A DNA stretch of 43,590 nucleotides from a bacterium (GTDB lineage: Bacteria; Vulcanimicrobiota; Vulcanimicrobiia; Vulcanimicrobiales; Vulcanimicrobiaceae). Below, piece after piece: positions 34,502-42,413 of the stretch. The DNA lies in assembly GCA_021790895.1 (NCBI GenBank), contig JAJYFM010000011.1:1-43590 (forward strand), written 5' to 3'. Under the pieces are notes generated by a model. That model was not told the DNA's origin and did not search any database. It saw only the letters and a list, made by a program, of their open reading frames with translations. The translations under genes and the position numbers were made by a program. The stretch's first letter is position 1. The number at the start of each line of letters is the position of its first letter.

Positions 34502-35473
34502 ATGAATTTTCTCGACGATGTACGCGGGTCGTTGCTCATTCTCGGCATTGTTTTATTGGCCGGCGGCATCTCCTACGTCGGCGACAGGGTCGGTCACCAA
34601 GTTGGGCGCAAGCGCCTGACGCTTTTTAATATCCGGCCACGCTATACGTCGACGATCGTCGCCGTCGCCACCGGAATGCTCATCGCCCTGGCAGTCGTCA
34701 GCGTCGCACTGCTGGCATCGCGTGACGTACAAACGGCGTTCTTTAAATTGGCATCGGTCAATCGTGAAATCTCCACCTTGCAGCAGCGCGAACGCGAGCT
34801 CGGGAAGAAAGTCAATACCGGGCGCTTGGTGGTCGGCGTCGATAGTTTGATGACCGATTTCTACGCGACAATCCCGCAAGGTTCGAACGTTGCGCGCCGC
34901 AAAGAAATCATGCGTGCGTTTTTCGATGATACAGTGAAATTCGTGAACCAAACCTACGTGCCGTTCGGTTTGAAACCGGCACGCGTGCCGAAGGGTACGT
35001 ACGAGCGCTTGAATGCAACCGCGAGCAGCCCGCAGCTTGGGTTCTTGAATGGCCGCGCGAACGTGCTGTTGATCGCCGTCGCGCATCGCAACCTCTTCGT
35101 GAACGATCGTATCGATCTGAGCCTCGATTCGGTTCCCGATACGTTGATCTACCCGGCAAAAACGCAGATCGTCGAGTTTAAGATTGATGCCGGGCGCAAT
35201 GTGAACGTGAATTTAAGTATCCGACAACTCAGCAACGCGGTTGCGCAGGTGCTGCAAAACCGCGGTCTCTCCTCGGCGTTGGTCGCCAATATTACCCCGG
35301 TGAGCGTCTATCCGTCTCTGTCGAGCATGCAGGAGATGCTGAAGAACGGGAAAGGGAGCTATCTGCTCGTTGCTTGGGCGGCGACCGATATCTATCCGCA
35401 TACCTACTTGCGCGAAGGGCAGATTCCGATCGTCGTCACCCTGTTACAGCCCGGTCAACGGTCGATTCCGTGA
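34502..35473 (+). CDS. DUF3084 membrane protein
   Basis: The product has 323 residues. Two membrane segments (about 10-28 and 52-74) are followed by a short coiled coil (VNREISTLQQRERELGKKV, about 84-102) and a large soluble domain. VGDRVGHQVGRKRLTLFNIR, then PRYTSTIVAVATG, is the DUF3084 hallmark, with LRPRYTS-type motifs known mostly in cyanobacteria and related diderms. Function is unknown. It lies 4 bp after lptF/G and overlaps the next start, so an envelope link is likely (inference). Confidence 0.8.
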   Translation: MNFLDDVRGSLLILGIVLLAGGISYVGDRVGHQVGRKRLTLFNIRPRYTSTIVAVATGMLIALAVVSVALLASRDVQTAFFKLASVNREISTLQQRERELGKKVNTGRLVVGVDSLMTDFYATIPQGSNVARRKEIMRAFFDDTVKFVNQTYVPFGLKPARVPKGTYERLNATASSPQLGFLNGRANVLLIAVAHRNLFVNDRIDLSLDSVPDTLIYPAKTQIVEFKIDAGRNVNVNLSIRQLSNAVAQVLQNRGLSSALVANITPVSVYPSLSSMQEMLKNGKGSYLLVAWAATDIYPHTYLREGQIPIVVTLLQPGQRSIP

Positions 35474-35859
35474 CGGTGCTCGGCATCGATCCCGGCTCCC
35501 GAAAAGTCGGCGTGGCGGTCCTCACCGAGAGCGGTGAGGTGCCGTTCCGCGCGATTCTTCAACCCGACCGCTTACTCGAGGATCTCGCTCCGCTCATCGA
35601 TCGCTATCGCGTTGAGGTCATCGCGGTCGGCGGTGGAACGCGCGGCAGCGAGATTCTGCATCGAGTCGCCGACTTCGGGCTTCCCTGCGAGCGGGTCGAC
35701 GAAACGAGCACCACGCTCGATGCCCGAAAGCTCTATTTCGAGGCCTTTCCTCCGCGCGGCTGGCGCCGTTTGATCCCGCGCGGGATGCTCACGCCGCCGC
35801 GGCCAATCGACGACTTCGCCGCCGAGCTCATCGCCCGCCGCTTTCAGGGCACTCGTTGA
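35470..35859 (+). CDS. YqgF/RuvC-like RNase-H-fold nuclease
   Basis: The product has 129 residues. GTG 35470 overlaps the DUF3084 stop (GTGA); a longer upstream start would run back into that gene and is rejected. VLGIDPGSRKVGVAVL gives the first catalytic Asp. EVIAVGGGTRG, ERVDETSTTLDARKLY (second acidic site, as in YqgF's DER-TT) and RPIDDFAAELIARRF (third) follow. YqgF matures the 16S rRNA 5' end or acts as a Holliday junction resolvase-like protein. It is a divergent copy, so the canonical YqgF may be elsewhere. Confidence 0.7.
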   Translation: MTVLGIDPGSRKVGVAVLTESGEVPFRAILQPDRLLEDLAPLIDRYRVEVIAVGGGTRGSEILHRVADFGLPCERVDETSTTLDARKLYFEAFPPRGWRRLIPRGMLTPPRPIDDFAAELIARRFQGTR

Positions 35860-35975
35860 AGGTGCCAAATCGGCGGGAGTAGCAACTTTCCGATGGGCTG
35901 CGACCGTTAACGATGTAAAGGTACGCTCGAACGACCGATAATAAGAGTCCACGGGCTGGTCGCGCCCGTTTCATC

Positions 35976-35980
35976 GGAGG
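35976..35980 (+). promoter_or_regulatory. Ribosome binding site that sets the start at 35991
   Basis: GGAGG lies 10 nt before GTG 35991. The longer frame starting at TTG 35982 would leave only 1 nt of spacing, so 35991 is preferred. Confidence 0.65.
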
Positions 35981-35990
35981 CTTGCTAGAA

Positions 35991-37046
35991 GTGAAGGGCC
36001 GACAACGGATCTTCGCGGGGGCGCTCGCAGGGGCGCTCTGTTTTGCCTCTGCCTCGGCTCCGGTCGCGGCCCGAGGGCTGCACCTTGGCGCCGAGGTCTT
36101 TCACCTCACCGGCGCGGATGCCGTCCGGAGTCTCCCCGGCGCGTTGCGTGGCCTCAGCCTGCTGGCGAATCTCCCCGGAGGCGCCGCCGACGCTCCCAGC
36201 TCGCCCTCGATCGTCCCCGATCTGCTCACCGCGCTCTCGTTTGCCGTCGCTGCCCCGAAAATTCCCGACAGCGTTCAATTCGATGCCGTCGTTGCACCGG
36301 TGCGGCTGGTCAGCGTTGGGACAGCGCGCTTTCAAACGCCGCCTGCCGAGACCGTCGGTGAGGGCTTCGACCAGGCATCGCCCGCGCCGCTCCATTTCGA
36401 CTTCGGCGATCCGTCACAGCGGCCGGCCTTCCGACAAGCAGCGCCGCGAACCACCATTCTGGGGCGTCTCTTAGGCGCGATCCGCAGAGTGAAGACGACC
36501 GTGCAGTTTCAAAACACGAAGCAATCGCACGGTGGCCTCTTGATGCCGTTGCCGCCGGCAAACGATCAGGTCCTCGGCGGAAGAACGAATATTTCATTCC
36601 GCACCGGCCGACGCACGGTGACGCTCGGGCTTTCGAGCCGTTTTGAACATCTCTCGCGTGGATTGATCTCCTCGGAGAACCCCTCGCCGATCCTCGATCC
36701 GGTGCTTGGATTCGATTCAACGAGTCGGCTCGTACTGCCGCCGGCCGCGTTTAACGACCTCACGCATTCGAGTATCGGCGCGAGCCTTGCGGTGCCGGTC
36801 TCGTCGCGATTCACCGTTGGGCTGGGCTACCGAAGCGGAACCCTCGTCGGCACATACGGCTCGTTATCGCCGACGACACTCTCGGGTACCGACAGCCGCT
36901 ACTTCGGAAAATTAACGTACACGTTGCCGCATGCACCGGCGACGCTGACGTTTCAGGCGCGGCAATACCGTTTCAACGACAATCTGCAATTGACGCCGAA
37001 CGAAACGCAATTACGCGCCGGCGTCGATCTTACGATTAAATTCTGA
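35991..37046 (+). CDS. Putative outer-membrane beta-barrel protein of unknown function
   Basis: The product has 351 residues from GTG 35991. A signal peptide (ALAGALCFASASAPVAARG) is followed by a low-complexity region to about 165. A C-terminal part of about 190 residues then has alternating strands such as TNISFRTGRRTVTLGLSSRF, IGASLAVPVSSRFTVGLGYR and FGKLTYTLPHAPATLTFQAR. It ends in LTIKF, with the terminal Phe typical of barrels inserted by BamA. I do not recognise a family. It is followed within 11 bp by a TPR-like gene and then a glycosyltransferase, so it may belong to a surface polysaccharide group. Confidence 0.55.
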   Translation: MKGRQRIFAGALAGALCFASASAPVAARGLHLGAEVFHLTGADAVRSLPGALRGLSLLANLPGGAADAPSSPSIVPDLLTALSFAVAAPKIPDSVQFDAVVAPVRLVSVGTARFQTPPAETVGEGFDQASPAPLHFDFGDPSQRPAFRQAAPRTTILGRLLGAIRRVKTTVQFQNTKQSHGGLLMPLPPANDQVLGGRTNISFRTGRRTVTLGLSSRFEHLSRGLISSENPSPILDPVLGFDSTSRLVLPPAAFNDLTHSSIGASLAVPVSSRFTVGLGYRSGTLVGTYGSLSPTTLSGTDSRYFGKLTYTLPHAPATLTFQARQYRFNDNLQLTPNETQLRAGVDLTIKF

Positions 37047-37057
37047 TCGCGCGAACG

Positions 37058-37897
37058 TTGCTCGCCGTCGCTTTCGTCGCGGCAGCTTTGCTGGGGGTCG
37101 TGCAGGTCGGCTCCGACGCGCTCCTTTCCGGCGATGCTCGTCCGGCATCGCTGCCGCGCTTGCTGCCGCAGCGATGGGGCCTTAGCATCTATCGGGGGAT
37201 TGACCGCATCGCCCCGGCCCCATTTATTGCGCGCGAACTCGGACTCGAAGCATTACGGCGCGGCGATGAAGCGAGCGCGGTAAAGTTCGGAGTGACGCTG
37301 CCGGCCGGCGGAGCGCGCGATGCCTTATTCGCTGCGATCGAACGCGCGCGCGGTGCCGATGCGCTTGCGATCGAATACGAACTCGCGGGAGTCGATTTAC
37401 CGCGCTTGCTGGCACGAATCAATGCGCTTGAGCGAATCCATCCGCGAGCTGCGTATGCCCTCGCGGATCGGTTGCATGCTCGTCTCGCAACGACGACGAC
37501 GCATCCCGACGCACTGGCCAACATTTATTGGCGAAGTGGAATGATCGCAACGGCCGCCGTCTATCACGGGCATCGACCATCGCTTTGGAACCCGCGCGCA
37601 CGCCGCGCCTTTCTCGCCGCCGCGCGTATGGCTCCGTATGACAACAACTACGCGCTCGGCGTCGCCGCCTATTATTATCGCGTCAACGACAACGCGCGCG
37701 CGAAACGATGGTATCGACGCGTCGTAACGATCAATCCCGCGAGTGCCGACGGCTGGTCGGGTTTGGGGAGCCTGGCGTTGCGCGCCGGCGAGATCGCCGC
37801 CGCGCGCCGATATCTCGCGACTGCGCGTCGCTACGATGCCGGGGCTGGGAGCGTTCGGACGCTCGCACGAAAACTCAGCGGGCGCGTGCGTCCGTGA
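37058..37897 (+). CDS. TPR-like repeat protein with N-terminal membrane anchor
   Basis: The product has about 279 residues. An N-terminal hydrophobic stretch (about 1-22) is followed by helical repeats. The clearest TPR-like pair is near 200-270: YDNNYALGVAAYYYRVNDNA, AKRWYRRVVTINPASADGW, and LGSLALRAGEIAAARRYLAT. TPRs mediate protein contacts. The start is uncertain: TTG 37058 was taken; CTG 37043, overlapping the previous stop, is the other choice. The stop overlaps the next gene (GTGA). A role with the neighbouring glycosyltransferase is inference. Confidence 0.55.
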   Translation: MLAVAFVAAALLGVVQVGSDALLSGDARPASLPRLLPQRWGLSIYRGIDRIAPAPFIARELGLEALRRGDEASAVKFGVTLPAGGARDALFAAIERARGADALAIEYELAGVDLPRLLARINALERIHPRAAYALADRLHARLATTTTHPDALANIYWRSGMIATAAVYHGHRPSLWNPRARRAFLAAARMAPYDNNYALGVAAYYYRVNDNARAKRWYRRVVTINPASADGWSGLGSLALRAGEIAAARRYLATARRYDAGAGSVRTLARKLSGRVRP

Positions 37898-38925
37898 GAG
37901 TCGCTTTCGACGCGCAGCCGACCATCGGCAGTGCAACCGGCATCGGCGAATACGCGCGCGAACTCGCACGAGCTCTCAGCACAACTCCCGGAATCGAGCT
38001 CGTTCCTTTAAGCGCTCCGAAAGTCGATCCATGGCGCTTCGATCGACGCGCGTACTGGGACCAGGTCTTGCTGCCGATCGCCGCGGCGCGCTCGAAGGCG
38101 AAGCTTTTGCACTGTACCTCGGGAACGATGCCGGCGATCGCCTCGCTGCCGATCGTGCTCACGCTACACGATGCGGCATGGCTGCGCGTGCAAGGACATA
38201 CGCGCTTCTATTCACGGGCCTATTTCGGCACCCTCATGAAGCGACTATCGACGCACGCGCGCGCGATCATCACCGATTCGGAGTTTTCTGCTCGAGAAAT
38301 CATCGAATTGCACCCCGGGATCGACGAACGCACCATGCACGTTATTCCACCCGGCGTCGCTGAAGAATTCGGCAAGCTGGAGCTTCGCACGAACGATCGT
38401 CCTTCGATTCTTGTCGTTGGAACGGTGGAAGCGCGCAAGAACCTCGAAGTGGTGATCCGCGCGCTCCCTGCATTACCCGGCGTTCGCACGATCTCCGTCG
38501 GGCCGAGTACGCCCTATCGCGACCATTGCGCCGCGATTGCGCGCGAACTCGGCGTCGAGGACCGACTTGAATTTCGTGGCTACGTCGAGCGCTCGGAGCT
38601 GTTCGACCTTTATGCCACCAGCACCGTACTCGCGATGCCGTCGCGTTACGAGGGTTTCGGCCTACCGCTCGCACAGGCGCGATGCGTCGGGCTTCCGGCG
38701 GTCTCCGCGCGCGGCTCTTCGCTCGATGAAATTGCGGGAGATATCGTGCCGCGTATCGACCCCGACGACGTCGCGGGTTGGCGCGATGCGCTGGCAGCGG
38801 TCTTTGCCGATCCCGAGCGCGCTCGTCGTCGTGCAGCGAGCGATCGCGCCGCCGCCGTCGAGCGTTTCTCGTGGCGCAGCGCGGCGGATGCGACCGCCGA
38901 GCTCTATCGAATCGCTTCGGTGTAA
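37894..38925 (+). CDS. GT4-family glycosyltransferase
   Basis: The product has 343 residues from GTG 37894; a longer in-frame start inside the previous gene is rejected. Rossmann N-terminal half: MRVAFDAQPTIGSATGIGEY, VLTLHDAAWLRVQ and IITDSEFSAREIIE. C-terminal donor-binding half: ILVVGTVEARKNLEVVIRAL, LEFRGYVERSELFDLYATS, and the E-x7-E motif in SRYEGFGLPLAQARCVGLPA. The family resembles mannosyl/rhamnosyltransferases of O-antigen and capsule synthesis; the sugar is not predictable. Its 3' end overlaps the convergent gene by 22 bp. Confidence 0.85.
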   Translation: MRVAFDAQPTIGSATGIGEYARELARALSTTPGIELVPLSAPKVDPWRFDRRAYWDQVLLPIAAARSKAKLLHCTSGTMPAIASLPIVLTLHDAAWLRVQGHTRFYSRAYFGTLMKRLSTHARAIITDSEFSAREIIELHPGIDERTMHVIPPGVAEEFGKLELRTNDRPSILVVGTVEARKNLEVVIRALPALPGVRTISVGPSTPYRDHCAAIARELGVEDRLEFRGYVERSELFDLYATSTVLAMPSRYEGFGLPLAQARCVGLPAVSARGSSLDEIAGDIVPRIDPDDVAGWRDALAAVFADPERARRRAASDRAAAVERFSWRSAADATAELYRIASV

Positions 38926-40601
38926 ACCGGCGATCCCGGCGCGCCGGCCGGCACGCTACCGTCGTCGGGCGCAAGAATCAAACGCACCGGAAAGCTCGAT
39001 CCGGCATCGGGAATCGTCGTGATGTGCAGACGCAGAAAACCGCGCGCTGGAACGACGTAACTACGCAGTTTATAGCGCGTGAAAGCGCGCACTTGATGCG
39101 ACTGCACCAAAACGCGGTCGATCAAGTAGGTACCGGTTGCGCTACCGCCGCGCGGATTTTCGTAGAGTGCGATCGTCTGCGCCTGGTGCGTTGGATTGAC
39201 GACGTTAATCTCGAAATTCTGCAGCACGCCGTAGTCGCCGGAGAGCGCCTGCCCGACGAGGTCGTTGGGAAGCGGCACTTGCCCAACCGCAAGTTCGAGA
39301 TAGGGGTCTTCGACACTCCATTGGGTCGAGTAACTAAATTCCGGAATAGAATAGATGCCGCGTGCGTGCGCGTGATGCCCCTGCAAAAGCGTGTCGCTTT
39401 TGGGGAGAGAGCTTGGCGAATCGGTCGCTCGCTGCGCGAAGAGCAAGAGGTGAATCAATCCACCGTTGAGCACGCGCAATTGCAGAAGATCGCTAACGAT
39501 CGAATCCGCCGGAAGATCTTGCACCGCAAGATTCACGCTGCCGTAGCCGGGAAGTTGAACGATCTTGCCTTCGTTGGTGACAAGATGCACCAGGAAGCGC
39601 TTCGTCGAGAGATGCCCGGCCTCCATTTCGTTGGGACTCGGGCCGCCGCGACCGTCGATAAATTGCAGCAGCGCCGGTTCGGGCGAGGTGTTGGTCGCGC
39701 GCAAGACGATGCGGCGCGCAATCGAATGCGGCGGGTTGTAATGGAAGTAGAGAAATCGCGAAGGCGCTTGCCGGTGGAGATCGGCGGTAAAGAGCACCCC
39801 GTCGGTCGTAAGACGTTCCGGGAAATCACTGACCATCAGCGATGACGGCGAGATGCGCGGGGCGGCGATATTTTCAACGGTGAGGTTGACGGTGGAATCA
39901 ACCTCGATGTAATTGTTCCCCTGCAGCGTTACCGGAACGCTAAGATTGAGGACGTCGTCGACGCCGAGCGGCGTATCGATACCGATCTGCGAGCGGCTAA
40001 AGACGAGCTGCGCGCCGGGGCGCAGCGAGACGCTCGCGTCGATCGCATCGGCGACGCGTTTGAGCACGAACGAGGCGCTCGCCGGTTCGCCGGTAACGCG
40101 GACCAGTAAGGTATGCTGCGGCGTTCTTCCGGCCGGATAGGCAACGAGGATCGGCAACGTAGCGGAGATGCCGCGCATGTCGGTGAGCGTGATGCTTGTC
40201 GATCCCGGCGCGAGCCCGGAGATACTGAGCAGCTCGGTGTTGCTGTTATAGCTGACCGCAACGACCTGTGGGTTCCCCCCGGTGAGCGTTACGGCGCCCA
40301 ACGTGTTGCCGACCGCGACTTGCACCGAGGCGCCGACCGGGACGAGCGCCGAGGCCGGCGCAAGCACGATCGGAACCGGCGTCGGCGTCGGCGTTGGGGT
40401 CGGCAGCGGTGTCGGCGAGGCGAGCGGTGTCGGCGAGGCGAGCGGTGTCGGCGAGGCGAGCGGCGTCGGCGAGGCGAGCGGCGTCGACGAGGCGAGCGGC
40501 GTCGGTGTGGGCGGGGAGATCGGCGCGACCTGCGGGTGCAGCGCAGCGATCCCAAGCGTCGCCGGGAGAAGGATGAGTGCGAGAAATGGTGGGCGGCGCA
40601 T
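38904..40601 (-). CDS. Secreted protein with Pro-rich repeat linker and pilus-N-terminal-like domain
   Basis: The product has 565 residues with a signal peptide (about 1-22). Residues about 30-75 are a tandem PLASPT repeat plus a PTPT run, encoded by an 18-bp minisatellite. A domain near 80-155 (APASALVPVGASVQVAVG, LLSISGLAPGSTSITLTD) resembles the N-terminal domain of pilus/secretin proteins. The remaining 400 residues are beta-rich with no family I recognise. The linker may project the rest from the cell surface. It ends inside the convergent glycosyltransferase gene and starts 8 bp downstream of recQ's stop, so recQ may be co-transcribed upstream. Confidence 0.55.
   Translation of the reverse strand: MRRPPFLALILLPATLGIAALHPQVAPISPPTPTPLASSTPLASPTPLASPTPLASPTPLASPTPLPTPTPTPTPVPIVLAPASALVPVGASVQVAVGNTLGAVTLTGGNPQVVAVSYNSNTELLSISGLAPGSTSITLTDMRGISATLPILVAYPAGRTPQHTLLVRVTGEPASASFVLKRVADAIDASVSLRPGAQLVFSRSQIGIDTPLGVDDVLNLSVPVTLQGNNYIEVDSTVNLTVENIAAPRISPSSLMVSDFPERLTTDGVLFTADLHRQAPSRFLYFHYNPPHSIARRIVLRATNTSPEPALLQFIDGRGGPSPNEMEAGHLSTKRFLVHLVTNEGKIVQLPGYGSVNLAVQDLPADSIVSDLLQLRVLNGGLIHLLLFAQRATDSPSSLPKSDTLLQGHHAHARGIYSIPEFSYSTQWSVEDPYLELAVGQVPLPNDLVGQALSGDYGVLQNFEINVVNPTHQAQTIALYENPRGGSATGTYLIDRVLVQSHQVRAFTRYKLRSYVVPARGFLRLHITTIPDAGSSFPVRLILAPDDGSVPAGAPGSPVYTEAIR
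40405..40494 (-). repeat. 18-bp minisatellite, five tandem copies
   Basis: The unit AGCGGTGTCGGCGAGGCG (plus strand) repeats five times end to end, with a sixth degenerate unit to 40512. The first three are identical and the last two differ by one or two bases. Each unit encodes PLASPT. Copy-number change would stay in frame and only alter linker length. Confidence 0.9.
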
Positions 40602-40609
40602 CGAGTGGA

Positions 40610-42247
40610 TTAGGAGAGCGCGGCCGTCGCTCGTCGCACCGCGCTTGCCAGCAACGTCTTATATCCGACGCTGGGGAAGAGCACGGTGACGTAATCGCGC
40701 TCGGCGCGTTCGATCGTGCCGATGCCGAATTTCGGATGCTCGACGACTTCGGAGATTCCGTAACCGTCGCCTTGCAAGTTCGCGACTTTCGGAAGCGTCG
40801 CTGCGCGCAAGCAATTGTCGCACGCTCCGCAATTGTCGGTGGTGAAAATTTCGCCGAAATAGTTGAGGATGAAGCGTCGACGGCACGACGTCGCTTCGGC
40901 ATATTGCAGCATCATCGCGAGCTTGCTTTGGTCGTACGAACGCTTTGTTTCGTAATTGGCGAGATTGAGAACGAGTTCGCGGTTCTTTCGCGCCGCCTCT
41001 GAGACCGTATAGGTGCTGCGTTCGACGGTATCGATATAACCAGCCTTGCGAAGCAAAGCGAGAATAACTTTGAGTTTCGTCAGCGGCAACTGCAGAATTT
41101 TGCGAAGATCGACCATCGCAACGCCGCTCTCTTGCGTGCCGAAGACCTCGATGGTGCCGAAGACGCGCTGGACGTCTTCGATATCAGGATATTTCCCGGT
41201 AAGAAAATAGGTCTGCACGCGTGTGTCGCTCATGCGATAGATGAGGATGCAGCGCGAGGGAAGGCCATCACGACCGGCGCGCCCCGCTTCTTGCGTGTAT
41301 GCTTCGATAGAACCCGGGAGATCGTAGTGAATGACGAACCGAATATTGGGTTTATCGATGCCGAGACCGAAGGCATTTGTTGCAACGACCGCGCGAATTT
41401 TTTCGCCCATGAAGAGCTCGTGTACGCGCGTGCGATCTTCTTTGTGAAGCTTCGAATGATAGACCTCGGCGGGCATGCCGAGGCGTTCGGTGAGAAATTC
41501 GCAAACCGCGAGTGCGTTTTTAATCGTCGCGGTGTAGATGATGCCGGTACCTTCGATCGCATGTTCGCCGGTAAAGAGCCGTTCGATCGTTTTGAATTTA
41601 TCGGGCTCTTTTTCGGCCTTCCGTGCTTCGTAAATGAGATTTGGCCGGTCGAAGCCGCGCACGATCGGTTGCACGTTCTCGATGCCGAGTTGGTGCAGGA
41701 TATCTTCGCGGACGGCGGGGGTTGCCGTAGCGGTGAGCGCGAGGATCGGCGGGCGCCCCAGCTTGCGAACGACCGACCCGAGTGCGAGGTAGGCGGGGCG
41801 GAAATCGTGCCCCCACTGGCTGATGCAGTGCGCTTCGTCGACGACAAAAAGCGGCACGCGCACCGATTGTAAAACTTTTATAAACCGTTCATCTTCGAGC
41901 TTCTCGGGCGTCGTGTAGACGATTTTGATCTCGCCTGCGGCGATGCGGCGCATGGCGCGCGCTTCTTGTTCTTCCGAAAGCGTCGAGTTAATGGCGACGA
42001 CAGCGGTGATGCCGCGCGCCTTAAGCATGTCGAGTTGATCTTTCATCAACGCGATGAGCGGGCTGACGACAACGGTCGTGCCTTCGAGGATCAAGGCGGG
42101 AAGCTGATACGTCAGACTTTTGCCGCCGCCGGTGGCAAGAATCGCGAGCGTATCATTTCCGGCGAGGACGCGCTGAACGACCGCTTCCTGACCTTGGAAG
42201 AAGTTCTCAAAGCCAAACCATTTGTGCAGGGCGACCTGCAGATTCAC
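40610..42247 (-). CDS. recQ: ATP-dependent DNA helicase RecQ
   Basis: The product has 545 residues. RecQ unwinds DNA 3'-to-5' in recombination and fork repair. FGFENFFQGQEAVVQRVLAG is the motif 0 region. GGGKS (40-44), VVDEAHCISQWGHDFRP (DEAH box), LTATATPAVREDI, IYTATIKNA and QEAGRAGRDGLPS follow. The RecQ-Ct zinc site has one Cys in CRRRFILNYFG and three in NCGACDNCLR. There is no winged-helix/HRDC region of usual size. Instead the C-terminus holds HPKFGIGTIERAERDYVTVL, a small Tudor/CarD-like domain as in the UvrD/PcrA tail. ATG 42247. Confidence 0.94.
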   Translation of the reverse strand: MNLQVALHKWFGFENFFQGQEAVVQRVLAGNDTLAILATGGGKSLTYQLPALILEGTTVVVSPLIALMKDQLDMLKARGITAVVAINSTLSEEQEARAMRRIAAGEIKIVYTTPEKLEDERFIKVLQSVRVPLFVVDEAHCISQWGHDFRPAYLALGSVVRKLGRPPILALTATATPAVREDILHQLGIENVQPIVRGFDRPNLIYEARKAEKEPDKFKTIERLFTGEHAIEGTGIIYTATIKNALAVCEFLTERLGMPAEVYHSKLHKEDRTRVHELFMGEKIRAVVATNAFGLGIDKPNIRFVIHYDLPGSIEAYTQEAGRAGRDGLPSRCILIYRMSDTRVQTYFLTGKYPDIEDVQRVFGTIEVFGTQESGVAMVDLRKILQLPLTKLKVILALLRKAGYIDTVERSTYTVSEAARKNRELVLNLANYETKRSYDQSKLAMMLQYAEATSCRRRFILNYFGEIFTTDNCGACDNCLRAATLPKVANLQGDGYGISEVVEHPKFGIGTIERAERDYVTVLFPSVGYKTLLASAVRRATAALS

Positions 42248-42364
42248 GCGGCGGGTTCCTCTCCTCGAACAGGGATTCAGCCCTCGTCGCTTAGCGATGT
42301 GGGCCCGAAACAGCCTTCTCCGCTCCCTTTAATTACCCAGGCGAGCGTGGCACGTTTCCTTCGT

Positions 42365-42370
42365 ATTATA
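42365..42370 (-). promoter_or_regulatory. Possible -10 element upstream of recQ
   Basis: TATAAT is perfect on the minus strand in the 166-bp recQ-dnaX spacer. No good -35 lies 16-18 nt upstream, so the call is weak. The same bases read TATTAT (42364-42369) toward dnaX. Nothing resembling an SRP RNA gene, often found before dnaX, is visible in the spacer. Confidence 0.35.
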
Positions 42371-42413
42371 CCCCATGCAGGCGAGAAGATACAGGGCCGC
42401 AAAGCCAAGTTTA

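Noticed and set aside
40405-40494. CRISPR-like tandem repeats
   Set aside because: Units are contiguous with no spacers and encode an in-frame peptide repeat. No CRISPR array or cas gene was seen anywhere.
42248-42413. Possible SRP RNA gene before dnaX
   Set aside because: The conserved GGAAGCAGC-type core is not visible on either strand of the spacer.
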